Part shown: piece after piece, positions 22,428-32,521 of the stretch | How the letters are laid out: each line of letters starts with the position of its first letter | How positions within the stretch are numbered: the stretch's first letter is position 1 | Origin: Strobilurus pachycystidiatus | Taxonomy: Eukaryota; Basidiomycota; Agaricomycetes; Agaricales; Physalacriaceae | NCBI GenBank assembly: GCA_019915135.1 | Contig: JAHLMK010000039.1 | Location: 47,515 to 111,514 of the forward strand | Length of the DNA stretch: 64,000 nucleotides | Reading direction: 5' to 3' | Notes under the pieces: generated by a model | The model's input: only the letters and a program-made list of their open reading frames with translations | Told to the model about the DNA's origin: nothing | Database searches by the model: none | Position numbers and translations under genes: made by a program

Positions 22428-23922
22428 TCAATGCATCCGTAATCCCATCTGGCATGCAAGCTCCTTTTGTCTGTCAAATGAAGTGTGAATTTTTTGTCGT
22501 GCGGATGACTCTTCCATGTTCCAAGCAGGCGGAAGATGTGGACCAGCTCTATTGATTTGCATTGGATGGTCAATGCAGAGACCAGCGGCGGGATTTGGAG
22601 CTCTACTGGCCGGTTGAAGTGGGGTACTGAGGCGGTGTAAGTAAGGATCCTTTCCTTGAGACTGGAGACATATCAATGAGGACGAGACTCGTCAGATGCG
22701 TGAGTGACAGGAGGGTCTTTGGGAGGAAAGAGCCAACAGATATCTCAAGGTCCCAAACCAGGTCAAGCGCAAACCCATATTGTGCCCTTTTACCCTCAGG
22801 CAGATGGGCACTATTGACGGTAGCCACCAATTCTTCCAATATATCTGGGTTGGTGAGCTTCAACATCCGTGTAGACGGGTATGGATGCTCTTCATCCGAC
22901 ACCCGATAGGCAAGACTCCACAGAGGCAGGTCAACATGACAGCTCTGTGGAAAGTAGTCACAAAAAAAAGGCCACATTGCAACATTCAGACTTACAATTT
23001 GGCTGTGACTAACATACAATGCGGACAAATTCAAGAATGTCAGGTAGTGCACGGCCTGTAGACACTTGAACAATGCCAGACAATTGTAGAAGCGGCAAGA
23101 GGTGGCGGACAAGCAAGTGATCGTTGGGGGGAAGAGGAAGTTTCCAGTGATGGTGGCATGGTCAATAGACACCTCAGTGAACTACGTAAAGATTTAGGGT
23201 GCCAGAGGCCAAATCACTCCCACACCTCCGCTTATCTGGAGCTTCTTTAGATACATGCGCCTCCCGAGGCAAATGGCTATGTCCGAATGGTCTTTGACAA
23301 TTGTACGGTCGTCGTCCTCGTTTTCGTCAAGGAAATGCCAGTACCACAGGTTCATACCGGGCCTGAGCTCGTCAGATTTATCTGAGAATTTGATGGGAAT
23401 ATCCCTTTTCCATGCGGAGCAGACCAGACGGGCGTTGTCGCGGTCATTGACACCCAAGAAGCTATAGACAAGGTTACGCAGCTCTGGCGCAAAGCGGTTG
23501 TATTGGGGAAGGTCGGGTGCTTCACCCTCAATGAGAGAGTTTGTGATAGAGGTCTTGTGTCTCTCTGCATATTCCCGTCAGAAAGACGCGCAACTGGTAC
23601 AATTAGACATACCGCCGTCGTCATGGTAGGCTAGAGCGGCATGCTGATTAGCATAGTGACTTAGGACCTTTCTCTTGAGGTCTACTTCTGTCGCAGCGGC
23701 GCGTTGGGTGCCTCCTCAGCGCTTGGAACATCTTGACAGCTCGTCGGCAACTCTCCATAGAAGAAGTACCACGACCTCAGTGAGAGAGCCCGGTTTTCTA
23801 ACTCTAGTCTTCGGCAACCGCACTCTAACAAAAATACAAGCTGAAGAAGCGTGGGTTGAGCACGAGCCAGACAAAGTAGAATCACACACTTTTGGAAGCA
23901 GAGCTTTGTGGAGTGTTTGGAT

Positions 23923-23944
23923 GGGGGGGGGGGGGGGGGGGGGG
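23923..23944. repeat. 22-base poly-G run
   Basis: A homopolymer of 22 G on the plus strand. On the coding (minus) strand of F-box copy A it reads as Pro codons in one frame. It is a likely slippage and sequencing-error site. Confidence 0.9.
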
Positions 23945-24016
23945 TTTCCTTGCCGAGGCCCTATTTTTCTTTCGTGAGATGCTACCAGAAATGCGCAGAC
24001 CATCGCATATACCAGT

Positions 24017-24127
24017 TTCAAGGACAATCTTCTTTCTTGCAGCAATGCAACTGTCTTCAAAATCCCATCATATATTCAAGGACAATCTTCTTTCTTGCAG
24101 CAATGCAACTGTCTTCAAAATCCCATC
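24017..24127. repeat. 58-bp tandem duplication in F-box copy A
   Basis: The segment TTCAAGGACAATCTTC... through AATCCCATC occurs at 24017 and again at 24075, identical over about 53 bases. The 58-bp step is not a multiple of three and shifts the reading frame of the gene's first exon. Confidence 0.9.
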
Positions 24128-24148
24128 TAGAGATGGCGGCGCAGACAT

Positions 24149-24890
24149 TGGACAAGTATAAGGAAAGCAAAGAGTGGAACGTTAGATACCACAAGGTTGT
24201 TAAAGAATGTGATACAACAATACGCGTCAGCATTTCTCTTCTGACAGTTTGAAACGGTAGCCCGGTGCCTTCAAGTATCAGCGCTCCGTAAAGGAGGGAA
24301 GCTTTTTTTTTCCTATTGAAGCAAACTGCGCGTTAGAGAACCGGGCACAGCTGACGGTAATGATAAATAGATCCAGAAGCGAGGGCTGTATGTGCGAAGC
24401 CAGACGGTTGAGATTACGGCGGCGCATTGATGTTTAACGTGCAAAAAGAAAAAGTGTCCCGCAAATTGTAAGCGGGCAATCCTGCCGCCACAGACACGCC
24501 GGTGGACAAGTATAGTTGTCAAGTCTTTGTGTCTTTGCGGCGTGGTAGAGGAAATTGTACCGAGGGTATAAAGTCTCCCAAGACTGGAACGTCTCAATCT
24601 GAAAATGGAAATGAACGCTGTCACGAGTCTCGCCATTACACAAGGAATCAGAATGGGGGCAATACAAGAATCGACATTGTACATTTTGGCCACAGGTTAT
24701 TGCGTTCACTCCTTCTTGTCGTCATGCAAGGCCAACTTTGTTATAGCATAAGACGCAGCCATACGTCTTGCTATAGCAAAGTTGGCCTTGCATGGGCTAA
24801 GGACTCCTAGTATATTCCACGTGGTTACTCGGTATCCATTTACGGTTTCTTTCATTTGCTTCCTTCCATCTCGTTTGACTCATTTTCACC
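24149..24890. other. Region without a gene, containing a strong palindrome
   Basis: No supportable gene. The stretch just before 24891 is pyrimidine-rich and fits a promoter/5' UTR for the small gene that starts there. Confidence 0.45.
24723..24794. repeat. 72-nt near-perfect palindrome
   Basis: The arms CATGCAAGGCCAACTTTG... (from 24723) and its reverse complement (ending 24794) pair over 26 bases with one mismatch (T/C). The inner part pairs again (AAGACG with CGTCTT) around an 8-nt loop. It could be a tiny foldback element or encode a hairpin RNA. It lies about 100 bases upstream of the small gene at 24891. Confidence 0.85.
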
Positions 24891-25427
24891 ATGCCAGCCG
24901 ACCAAGCCGCTCGCGCTCGTCAATGCGTCCATAAATACATCACTGCACACTGCAATATTGTTTCCGCTGAGGTCAACAATGCGGGTCAGTTGACAGTCTA
25001 CTATTTACATGGAAATTAAGCCTTTCAAAAGTTAGACATGGCTCTTGCTGCCAATTTTGAGCTGGAAGACTTTCAATTGAAGAGTGTGCAGCTAGATGGT
25101 ATGCTTATATATCCGCTGACCTGTCCTCCTTACCCTACTGCCAGAGTTTACAACGGATGTCATCTCCTTCCATGACTGTGGCCGGCTTGAGTCCCTGAAC
25201 GAATTTCTGGAGATGGGTTTGACCAGTATTCTCGCAATCCAAATCTTCTGCGCAGGCAAGTCCCTCTCTATTGACCGTGACATGTTTGTCGCATTGAGAC
25301 AGCAATGGCAGGTGTGCGTTCCGGTGCTACGAGCTTGGCCAATCTACTGGCTGAGGGATTGCCAGATTTGGGCGGTGTGGGAACGCACGAGCACCTCACG
25401 TTGATTCAGCTTTTTGATGGCCTTTGA
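24891..25427 (+). CDS. Small 4-exon hypothetical gene, 130 aa
   Basis: The ATG at 24891 follows a pyrimidine-rich leader and a CACC context. Proposed exons are 24891-24984, 25036-25098, 25145-25255 and 25303-25427. The introns (51, 46 and 47 nt) use GTCAGT...TTAG, GTATGC...CCAG and GCAAGT...ACAG; the last is a GC-AG intron with the usual AG|GCAAGT context. All three introns are phase 1 and the frame closes at TGA 25425-25427. The predicted protein contains FELEDFQLKSVQLDEF and LANLLAEGLPDLGG. No family is recognised. It is one of few host-like genes here without a visible defect. Confidence 0.6.
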
Positions 25428-25761
25428 TTGATTGATTGTCTAGCGTAATAAGAGAAAATGCTAGCAGCAGGAAATGGATGTGGAGATGTGACTATTGGAA
25501 CATTTTGGTATAAGTACAGTCTCCGATTCTGGTATGACCAGTACCCCATCTTCACGCCAATTATTGCGTTACATAGAGATAATGAGGGCGCGTATTGAAC
25601 TCATCAACTGCCATTTGTTTGGACAGAAATGAGTTTGGTATTTACGTCGATAACGTTCATTCCCCTTTTCAGGACAAAAGTATGGTTGACCTACTTACGG
25701 CTCCTGAAGGTCATGGGTTAAGTACAATCAAAAGACACGCTCAGCAAATATGCAATCTACA

Positions 25762-26466
25762 TCAGAACATGTACTTGCCCATACAGTCACATGGACGTCC
25801 CTTATACGCCCCACTCACTTGCTCCATTCCGACACACAGGCCACAGCCGTGCGCCTGCTCTTCTAAGAGCTGCGCCCAGCTGCGCCCAGATGCGTCCAAC
25901 ATGACACGGCAGCTGTGCAATCCAACCGCCCTGGTGGCCTTCAAAAGCTCGCGCGTGAATCGGCTGTTGGTGTTGTTGATGCCCTCCTCAAATGTATTGA
26001 TTGTCATACAAGTTGCCACCAAGCTCAATGGCTGCCCCTTCCAACTGAACAATGCCTGTGTGATACGAGGAATGTGGGCGCAAGCTTGTATGCGTAGAAC
26101 CAAAGCGCAAGGATTGCCCTCAATAAAGATCCGGGCCAGTTGGTCTACCGTCCAATAGTGCACTGATATTGGTCACCACCTACAGCATGAAGGAAAAGCT
26201 TTTGCTTACCTTGTATATTCATGTTGTTTGTCTGAAGACAAATGTTTCACTCATCATCAGGCCATGATATACGTGGTCCGGATAAAATTCCAGACCAGTA
26301 GTACAGAGGAGCGTTTTTACAAAAGTTGTTGGGCTCGACACACACCGACTGTGCAGAAGCAAAGTTCACGTCCAACACGGAGGTGTCCAACCAGTACATG
26401 GGAAGCTCGTCTGTCCCCAATAGGCCATCTTGCCTCAATTCCTCAACAAAGGAGTCAAGGCAAGTC
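25762..26466 (-). pseudogene. F-box/LRR-type gene, copy B, 3' part
   Basis: Minus-strand reading continues from the Copia insertion: TCLDSFVEELRQDGLLG, then PMYWLDTSVLDVNF, to a TGA at 26247. A further open stretch follows at 26163-25762 (MHYWTVDQLARIFIEG). The first exon starts right at a TTTCTTTAG acceptor that lies on the other side of Copia (about 31573-31581), so the element sits a few bases inside this exon. The LRR-like character is by resemblance to copies A and C. Confidence 0.45.
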
Positions 26467-26715
26467 TGTTGGAGTAATCCAACTCGGAGATGATGGAGAT
26501 AGATCGACACTCGCGTGGCCAGAAATATGGCCACGTTCTTTCATACCTAGGCTTTCCTCAGTACCGCTACTACGTCGTGTACTGAGGTGAGCAGCCTGAT
26601 ATCTTTCACACAGACCGACTACTTATTTATTACCTAGCACTAACATATAGTCTAGGTATCCAGTACCGCTACTACGTCGTGTACTGAGCACTAACATATA
26701 GTCTAGTTTCTAACA
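26467..26715 (+). repeat. Copia 5' LTR
   Basis: 249 bp, starting TGTTGGAGTAATCC and ending CTAGTTTCTAACA. It contains two copies of CAGTACCGCTACTACG...GTACTGA and two of GCACTAACATATAGTCTAG. The first unit forms a 9-bp hairpin, CCTCAGTAC with GTACTGAGG. Confidence 0.97.
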
Positions 26716-26726
26716 GGTTATGGGCC
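26716..26726 (+). promoter_or_regulatory. Primer-binding site matching initiator Met tRNA anticodon arm
   Basis: GGTTATGGGCC directly follows the 5' LTR. Its reverse complement GGCCCATAACC contains the CAT anticodon and matches the expected anticodon arm of initiator tRNA-Met. This implies priming by a half-tRNA, as known for Drosophila copia. The tRNA match is from memory of conserved tRNA sequence. Confidence 0.75.
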
Positions 26727-26850
26727 ATTGGTTTCTTTGAAGAAACAGTTGGAAACTACGACGAATACACACAGAACACACACACAGACATATTTCCTTT
26801 CATAAACTCCCTCCCCGACTCGTCGACACGCCGCACGCACACCCCGCACT

Positions 26851-29800
26851 ATGCCCCTCGAACGTATCAAAGCTAAACACGTCGATGTCGGCATCTCTCT
26901 CGACCTCGACGTAAGAAACTGGGTCGCATGGCAACAGTCTGCGCAGGACGCATTTTTGATTGCTGGCACTGGCGAATACATCGACGGCAGTGTTCCCGCA
27001 CCGTCCGACACGACAGAGCTAAAGACATGGAACTACAACGACTCCTTAGCCTGCGCCAGCATTCGTCTGAACATCGCTGAAGGCGAGAAGCAATTCCTGC
27101 GCGACGTCACCCCAGCTCTCACCACCTCGAAGGAAATCTGGGCGGCTCTCGAGAAGCGCCATCGCCAAACGTCCGATACCCAGACCGCCCTCCTTACCGA
27201 TGCACTGGCCACCACCATTTGTCGCGACGATGACATGGTCAGCAATGCACAGATCATTCGCGATAAGTGCAAACAAATCTTCGAGATTGCCGTCCCCACC
27301 GCCGACAGTCTAGCAGCTGTCATCATCCTCCAAGCCCTCCATGCCGACCTCAAGGACGTTCGCAATAAGCACGAGGACGCGACCTCTGCCGCCCCAATCA
27401 TCAAATCCCTCGACAAGGAGCTCGTTCGTCTGAAAGAGGAGCGGAAGAAGGAGTTGCAGGACACCGAACGCGCCAATGCGGCACGCGTCAGTACACCGCC
27501 GGCGAAGGGTAAAGGAAAGCCGAGGAAGTCCCCCTGTGGGACATGTGGTGGCCCCCACTGGACGGACGATTGCTTCGCAGAGGGCGGCGTAATGGAGGGG
27601 AGAAGAGACGAAGTGTTGGCTCGGAAGGAGGAGAGGAGAAGAAAGTACGAGGAGACACGGGGGAAGAAGCCGAACAGTACTCCCGCCGCTAACGCGCAGA
27701 CGTCCCCTCCACCAACCACATCGCCTACCTCGTACAACACACGCCCAGTTCGCAACAAGGCTGGTCACATCGTCGCATACCAGCTTGTTGAGGACGAGTC
27801 CGCTCACGCGGCCTGCCTCACCGATATCACATCAAACGCAGAACTCGAGGCGCTATACACAGATCATGTACGCCGCTTATCCACATCCTCAAACGACACA
27901 GACTACTCGATGCTGGCCGATATAGCCAAAGTCTCCATCGATATATGTGAATACATCAATCCCAATTATGTCCACGACGCGTCAACGCCCATCATTGCTC
28001 TCCAGACTACTCAGACCACCCATATCACTGACGACCCCTACCACGGAGACACTGGCGCGACAATACACATGACATTCTGCAAGGACGACTTCCTTACACT
28101 GCGCCCAATTGAGCCGCGCCGCATTTGGGGTATAGCAGGCCACTTTGTTGTAGCTAGAGCTATGGGCGATGTTCACTTCCGCATGGCGAAGGGAGCCCAT
28201 CTGATACTCAAAGACGTCCTGTACGTTCCGGAGGCCACCATCCGACTGATATCCATCGGAAAGCTTTGCGACGACGGCTATACCGTCCATTTCGATAGTG
28301 ATGGCTTCCAGATCCACCATTCGGGTACACGCGCTATCATTGCTACTGGTACTCGTCACAACAAGAAGCTCTACGTCCTCAACGGAACACTGTTCGCTCA
28401 GCTCAAGCATCGCACCGACATCGCTGCTGCCGCATCCCTCGAGACATGGCACAACCGCCTACACATCGGCAACACCACTATCAAGAGCATGGCGACAAAG
28501 GGCATGGCAACAGGTATGCCCGTCGACTTCTCCGAAAACCCTCCCGTGTGCTCATCGTGCATCCTTGGAAAACAGAAACGAACGACAGTCCCAAAGGAGA
28601 GCACACACGGGAGGAGTAGTAGGAAGTTGGGTGTAGTCTGCGCAGACCTTACTGGCCCGCAAGCTGTAGAATTGAAACGCCATAATCGATACTCTTTGAC
28701 TCTTGTCGACGAGTGCACAGACGCAACTTGGTCTATACCTATCAAGAACAAGACGCAGGCAATAGTGGAAGTTGTACGATGGGAACGAGAAGTGGAACTT
28801 GAGACTGGCCTGAAGATAGGCGTGTATCGAATTGACGGGGGCGAGCTCAACAGCGATGAATTCAAGAAGCATTTGATGGAAGACGGAACGAAACTACAGG
28901 TCACTGCACCTCATACTTCGGCTCAGAATGGCATTGTCGAACGTCGACACCAGACTATCTTCCAGCTCGCTCGCACATTACGCGCCGCATGCGGAGCACC
29001 ACATAACCTCTGGGACTACTTTGTTGAGACGGCCACATACATCGCAATGCGTCGGCCTACCACATATCTGAAGGACAAAACGCCATATGAAGCCTGGAAC
29101 CACGTCAAACCAGATCTATCTCACCTTCGCGAGATCGGGTGTAAAGCATTCGTTCTAGTCCAGAACAAACACAATCCGAAGATCTATGATCGTTCCATTG
29201 AGTGTAAGCTCATTGGCTATGCACCTGGCTCCCTAGCATATCAATGCTGGCACCCTTCATCAAACAAGGTCATCACATCCTACCATGTCAAATTCATCGA
29301 GTCACACCAAGCTATTCCCACCCCACTCCAGCCCGGCAGAACAGTCAACGAAGATTCCACCATACCCCAGAGCAACACTAAATCCATAGTAGTAGAGTAC
29401 GATAGTGATAGCGACGACGAGGAACAGGGTCCTGCTCAGGAAGACGGCGGCAATGGTACCGATCCCGACTTAGCAGATCAACACCTACCTCGTCGCAGTA
29501 GTAGAACAGCCGGAAAGAGCACAGAGGAACGACTTCAGGCAGAGGTTAGTGCATCCGGAGCAATCACAGAGCGACTTCGAGCCGAAAGAAAGGCAAAGAA
29601 GGAAGCAAAGCAGTCAGCACAGATGGAGAACCTACCGAGCAAGACAGCACAGTGCCTCATCGACAACACCATCCTTGCCGCACTCGAAGATGACTCTACA
29701 ATAAACGTCGAAGCTCCAGAGGAACCAAAGTCGACATCCGATGCTCTGAATGGCCCATACGCTGAACAGTGGCGAGCCGCTATCGAAGAAGAGCTGCAAT

Positions 29801-31284
29801 CCATCACAAACATGGATGTGTACGAGCTGGTCCCGCGAACGAGCGTACCAAGAGGCCGAAAGGTGATGCGCGGTCGATTTGTCTTCAAAACAAAGCGTGG
29901 AGATCAAGGCCAGGTCACTCGGTACAAGGCACGTTATGTCCTGCGAGGTTTCGAAATGATTTACGGCAAAGACTACAAGAAAACAACGTCACCTACAGCG
30001 CGCATGGAATCATTCCGAGTACTACTTCACCTTGCCGCGACACTGGACTACGAACTCACCCAGCTTGATGTCAAGACTGCTTACCTATACGGCGACATAG
30101 ATGAGACCACTTGGATGGAGCAGCCGAAAGGGTTTGAGGCGCGAGGAAAAGAAGACTGGGTTTGGGAGTTGAAGAAGGGTCTATATGGTATGAAGCAGGG
30201 AGGCCGACTCTGGAACAGAACCATGGACGCTTACATGAAGGAACTCGGTTTCGAACAACTCAGTGTCGAGCACTGCATCTATCATCGTCAGCGAGACTCG
30301 GGAACGATATTTGCAGCCATCCACGTTGATGACTTCACAGTTGCAGCAAGCAGCGCCGCCGAGCAGCAGTCATTTGAGGAGGAGTTACAGCAGAGATGGC
30401 AGATTTCGAAGGAAGCGGCAAGTTTTGTCATAGGCATTGGTATCAGGCGCAATCGGTCAAGCCGCGTCGCGCACATCTCACAGAAAGCCCTGATCGACAA
30501 GATCCTCGCAGAGTTCCACATGACCGACGCGAATCCGGCTCGGACCCCATTACCACCAGGCGTTAACCTCAGCAAACGAGACCTCCCACGATCTGAGGAG
30601 GAGGGACGACAAGCTGCTAAGCAGCCATACCGTCAACTCGTAGGAGTTCTCATGTACCTGGCCATCGCAACGCGTCCCGACCTCATGCACGCAGTTAGCA
30701 CACTCAGCCGATTCAACAGTGGTCACGGAGAGGCGCATTGGAAAGCGGCAAAACACGTAGTCGCCTACCTCAAAGGCACCAGAGATCTCGAACTCGAACT
30801 TGGAGGAGACAGTAACACGACGCTCTCGGGCTATACAGACTCCGATTATGCCAACTGCCCTGACACCCGACGATCAGTATCTGGATATTGCTTCTCACTA
30901 GGCTCAGGACTAGTATCCTGGATGTCAAAGAAACAAGCAACAACCGCTACCTCTTCGACCGAAGCAGAGTACATGGCTGCATGCCCAGCGACAAAAGAAG
31001 CTGTTTGGATGCGCAACCTGTTATCAGGTCTACACCATCATCAATCCGAGGCGACATCCGTCTTCATCGATAACCGCGGTGCGAGAATACTCACCGAGGA
31101 CCCATCCTTCCATCAACACGTCAAACATATTGACGTACAGCACCACTACAGTCGGGAGTGCGCCGATCGAGGCCTTGTCAAATTTGTTGACATACCCACA
31201 AAGGAAAACCTTGCCAACGCATTCACCAAGGCACTCCCAACCTCTCAGTTCCTGATTTTCCGAGGGTGGATGGGATTGAAGTAG
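26851..31284 (+). CDS. Copia Gag-Pol polyprotein, 1477 aa
   Basis: The order is Gag, protease, integrase, reverse transcriptase, RNase H. Gag has a zinc knuckle variant CGTCGGPHWTDDC near residue 228; it has three residues before His rather than four. The protease motif DTGAT is near 399. The pre-integrase HHCC region begins WHNRLHIGN near 532 with CSSCILGKQ. Integrase acidic residues lie at ADLTGP (598), DGGELN (662) and GIVERRHQ (696). The reverse transcriptase has RYKARYVLRGFE, LDVKTAYLYGD and the catalytic HVDD near 1158. RNase H starts at YTDSDYANCPDTRRS near 1329 and includes SSTEAEYMA. The product supplies particle formation, cleavage, cDNA synthesis and integration. No stop or frame shift was seen. 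It has one frame, without a separate gag. Confidence 0.96.
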   Translation: MPLERIKAKHVDVGISLDLDVRNWVAWQQSAQDAFLIAGTGEYIDGSVPAPSDTTELKTWNYNDSLACASIRLNIAEGEKQFLRDVTPALTTSKEIWAALEKRHRQTSDTQTALLTDALATTICRDDDMVSNAQIIRDKCKQIFEIAVPTADSLAAVIILQALHADLKDVRNKHEDATSAAPIIKSLDKELVRLKEERKKELQDTERANAARVSTPPAKGKGKPRKSPCGTCGGPHWTDDCFAEGGVMEGRRDEVLARKEERRRKYEETRGKKPNSTPAANAQTSPPPTTSPTSYNTRPVRNKAGHIVAYQLVEDESAHAACLTDITSNAELEALYTDHVRRLSTSSNDTDYSMLADIAKVSIDICEYINPNYVHDASTPIIALQTTQTTHITDDPYHGDTGATIHMTFCKDDFLTLRPIEPRRIWGIAGHFVVARAMGDVHFRMAKGAHLILKDVLYVPEATIRLISIGKLCDDGYTVHFDSDGFQIHHSGTRAIIATGTRHNKKLYVLNGTLFAQLKHRTDIAAAASLETWHNRLHIGNTTIKSMATKGMATGMPVDFSENPPVCSSCILGKQKRTTVPKESTHGRSSRKLGVVCADLTGPQAVELKRHNRYSLTLVDECTDATWSIPIKNKTQAIVEVVRWEREVELETGLKIGVYRIDGGELNSDEFKKHLMEDGTKLQVTAPHTSAQNGIVERRHQTIFQLARTLRAACGAPHNLWDYFVETATYIAMRRPTTYLKDKTPYEAWNHVKPDLSHLREIGCKAFVLVQNKHNPKIYDRSIECKLIGYAPGSLAYQCWHPSSNKVITSYHVKFIESHQAIPTPLQPGRTVNEDSTIPQSNTKSIVVEYDSDSDDEEQGPAQEDGGNGTDPDLADQHLPRRSSRTAGKSTEERLQAEVSASGAITERLRAERKAKKEAKQSAQMENLPSKTAQCLIDNTILAALEDDSTINVEAPEEPKSTSDALNGPYAEQWRAAIEEELQSITNMDVYELVPRTSVPRGRKVMRGRFVFKTKRGDQGQVTRYKARYVLRGFEMIYGKDYKKTTSPTARMESFRVLLHLAATLDYELTQLDVKTAYLYGDIDETTWMEQPKGFEARGKEDWVWELKKGLYGMKQGGRLWNRTMDAYMKELGFEQLSVEHCIYHRQRDSGTIFAAIHVDDFTVAASSAAEQQSFEEELQQRWQISKEAASFVIGIGIRRNRSSRVAHISQKALIDKILAEFHMTDANPARTPLPPGVNLSKRDLPRSEEEGRQAAKQPYRQLVGVLMYLAIATRPDLMHAVSTLSRFNSGHGEAHWKAAKHVVAYLKGTRDLELELGGDSNTTLSGYTDSDYANCPDTRRSVSGYCFSLGSGLVSWMSKKQATTATSSTEAEYMAACPATKEAVWMRNLLSGLHHHQSEATSVFIDNRGARILTEDPSFHQHVKHIDVQHHYSRECADRGLVKFVDIPTKENLANAFTKALPTSQFLIFRGWMGLK

Positions 31285-31305
31285 TCTCCGTTGACTCTCC
31301 GAGTT

Positions 31306-31314
31306 GAGGAGGAG
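31306..31314 (+). promoter_or_regulatory. Copia polypurine tract
   Basis: GAGGAGGAG directly precedes the 3' LTR and would prime plus-strand DNA synthesis. Confidence 0.85.
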
Positions 31315-31563
31315 TGTTGGAGTAATCCAACTCGGAGATGATGGAGATAGATCGACACTCGCGTGGCCAGAAATATGGCCACGTTCTTTTATACCTAGGC
31401 TTTCCTCAGTACCGCTACTACGTCGTGTACTGAGGTGAGCAGCCTGATATCTTTCACACAGACCGACTACTTATTTATTACCTAGCACTAACATATAGTC
31501 TAGGTATCCAGTACCGCTACTACGTCGTGTACTGAGCACTAACATATAGTCTAGTTTCTAACA
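31315..31563 (+). repeat. Copia 3' LTR
   Basis: 249 bp, identical to the 5' LTR except for one transition. It is followed by the TSD AAGTC at 31564-31568. Confidence 0.97.
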
Positions 31564-31568
31564 AAGTC

Positions 31569-32246
31569 CACTAAAGAAACATGCCCCACCCGCAAGCTGC
31601 AGGTTAGACACTCTGGTATGATGTATGCTAACTGTCGCTGCCCATTTACCGTCAGCATGGCTCGTCAGTTTACCAGCCAGATACTCACCCACAGCTGGAG
31701 CTCAACACAATTGAGTTTCAGGACGGACAAGCTCTTCACGTCGGTGAAGCTCTTGAAGAATATCACCAAGTTGGGCATTGTGACTCCTGTTAGATGCAAC
31801 TCTTCCAGTGGCGCTGGTAGAGCCAAGGGTGTATCAAAGACAATCTCCCAAACGTCCAATACGACGAGGTTGCTGAAAGATGCAATACACCATTACGCGT
31901 CAACATTTCTCTCTATATGAAGAGAACAAACATGTTGACGCCGCTAGGTGACAAGATTCCCAGAGTGTCGGCGGCTGCAGAAATAGGTTTTATTCGATAG
32001 CTCCACTTTCAGCGCTCCCTCAAAACGCTCGCAGTCTTGAACGTCCATTTCCATGGAGACCAACTGCAGAACTTCCAAAGGTAGCGGTAGACTGTATCTA
32101 CCCAATGGCAATACCGCCTCGGCGACGGTACGGCGGCATGCGTCGTTTATGAAGGAGATTACTAGTGAAAATGCTGTCAGGTTGCAATGTGGATATAACC
32201 AAATTACGATCTCACAAAGATTTTGAAACTCACGCAAAGCGCCCAT
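31569..32246 (-). pseudogene. F-box/LRR-type gene, copy B, 5' part
   Basis: Minus-strand segments read LREFQNLCEIVIWLYPHC and LPLEVLQLVSMEMDVQDC (32246-31944), then LPAPLEELHLTGVTMPNLVI and KSLSVLKLNCVELQLW (31859-31700). These are leucine-rich-repeat-like phrases. A GTGAGT donor follows ELQLW, and a TTTCTTTAG acceptor lies just before the Copia TSD. The 3' part continues beyond Copia at 26466. No F-box core is visible in this part. Confidence 0.5.
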
Positions 32247-32521
32247 TATGAGCCTCTGGGGGAGCGTGTCTCTCTGGGGAGCTGTGTACGTCCAACTTTG
32301 TTGGCTTGAATCAATCTTGAGATTTGAGATCGGCCATGCTATTTTGTGGCATTATGATCTGCACAATTTGATAGGACCCAGGACGTGGCAGCTGCGGCAG
32401 AGATGCGCCTGATCGGCACTTTTACATTCTCTTCATATCAAGATTTCTTTCGACGAGGTCTCTCAAGCATCCCGGTGGACTTTGTAAGCCCCCCACTTCA
32501 CCCTACCTACCTACCACTCCA
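32247..32521. other. Intergenic region
   Basis: No gene recognised between F-box copy B and the MITE at 32530. Confidence 0.4.

Larger units (their letters stand above)
22428..24148 (-). pseudogene. F-box/LRR-type gene, copy A (degraded)
   Basis: The minus-strand ATG at 24146-24148 starts MSAPPSLDGILKTVALLQER, matching the start of copy D at 53601 (MDSPLNLKELQ...LL..R). Around 23500-23400 the F-box-like segment reads FAPELRNLVYSFLGV, then DNARLVCSAWKRDIPIKF. An LRR-like part follows at 23172-22603 (TITGNFLFPPTITCLSATSC). Breaks include a 58-bp tandem duplication near the start that shifts frame, stops TAA and TAG after WPLAP and IFT, and a 22-base G run (C run on the coding strand). F-box proteins recruit targets to SCF ubiquitin ligases. 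The F-box assignment is by pattern, not search. Confidence 0.6.
26467..31563 (+). mobile_element. Ty1/Copia LTR retrotransposon, complete and young
   Basis: The element is 5097 bp with 249-bp LTRs beginning TG and ending CA. It is flanked by the 5-bp TSD AAGTC (26462-26466 and 31564-31568). It has a primer-binding site directly after the 5' LTR, a purine-rich tract before the 3' LTR, and an intact 1477-codon polyprotein with integrase before reverse transcriptase. The LTRs differ at a single position (C/T in TTCTTTCATACC versus TTCTTTTATACC). The insertion is therefore recent and the element possibly active. It interrupts F-box copy B. Confidence 0.97.
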
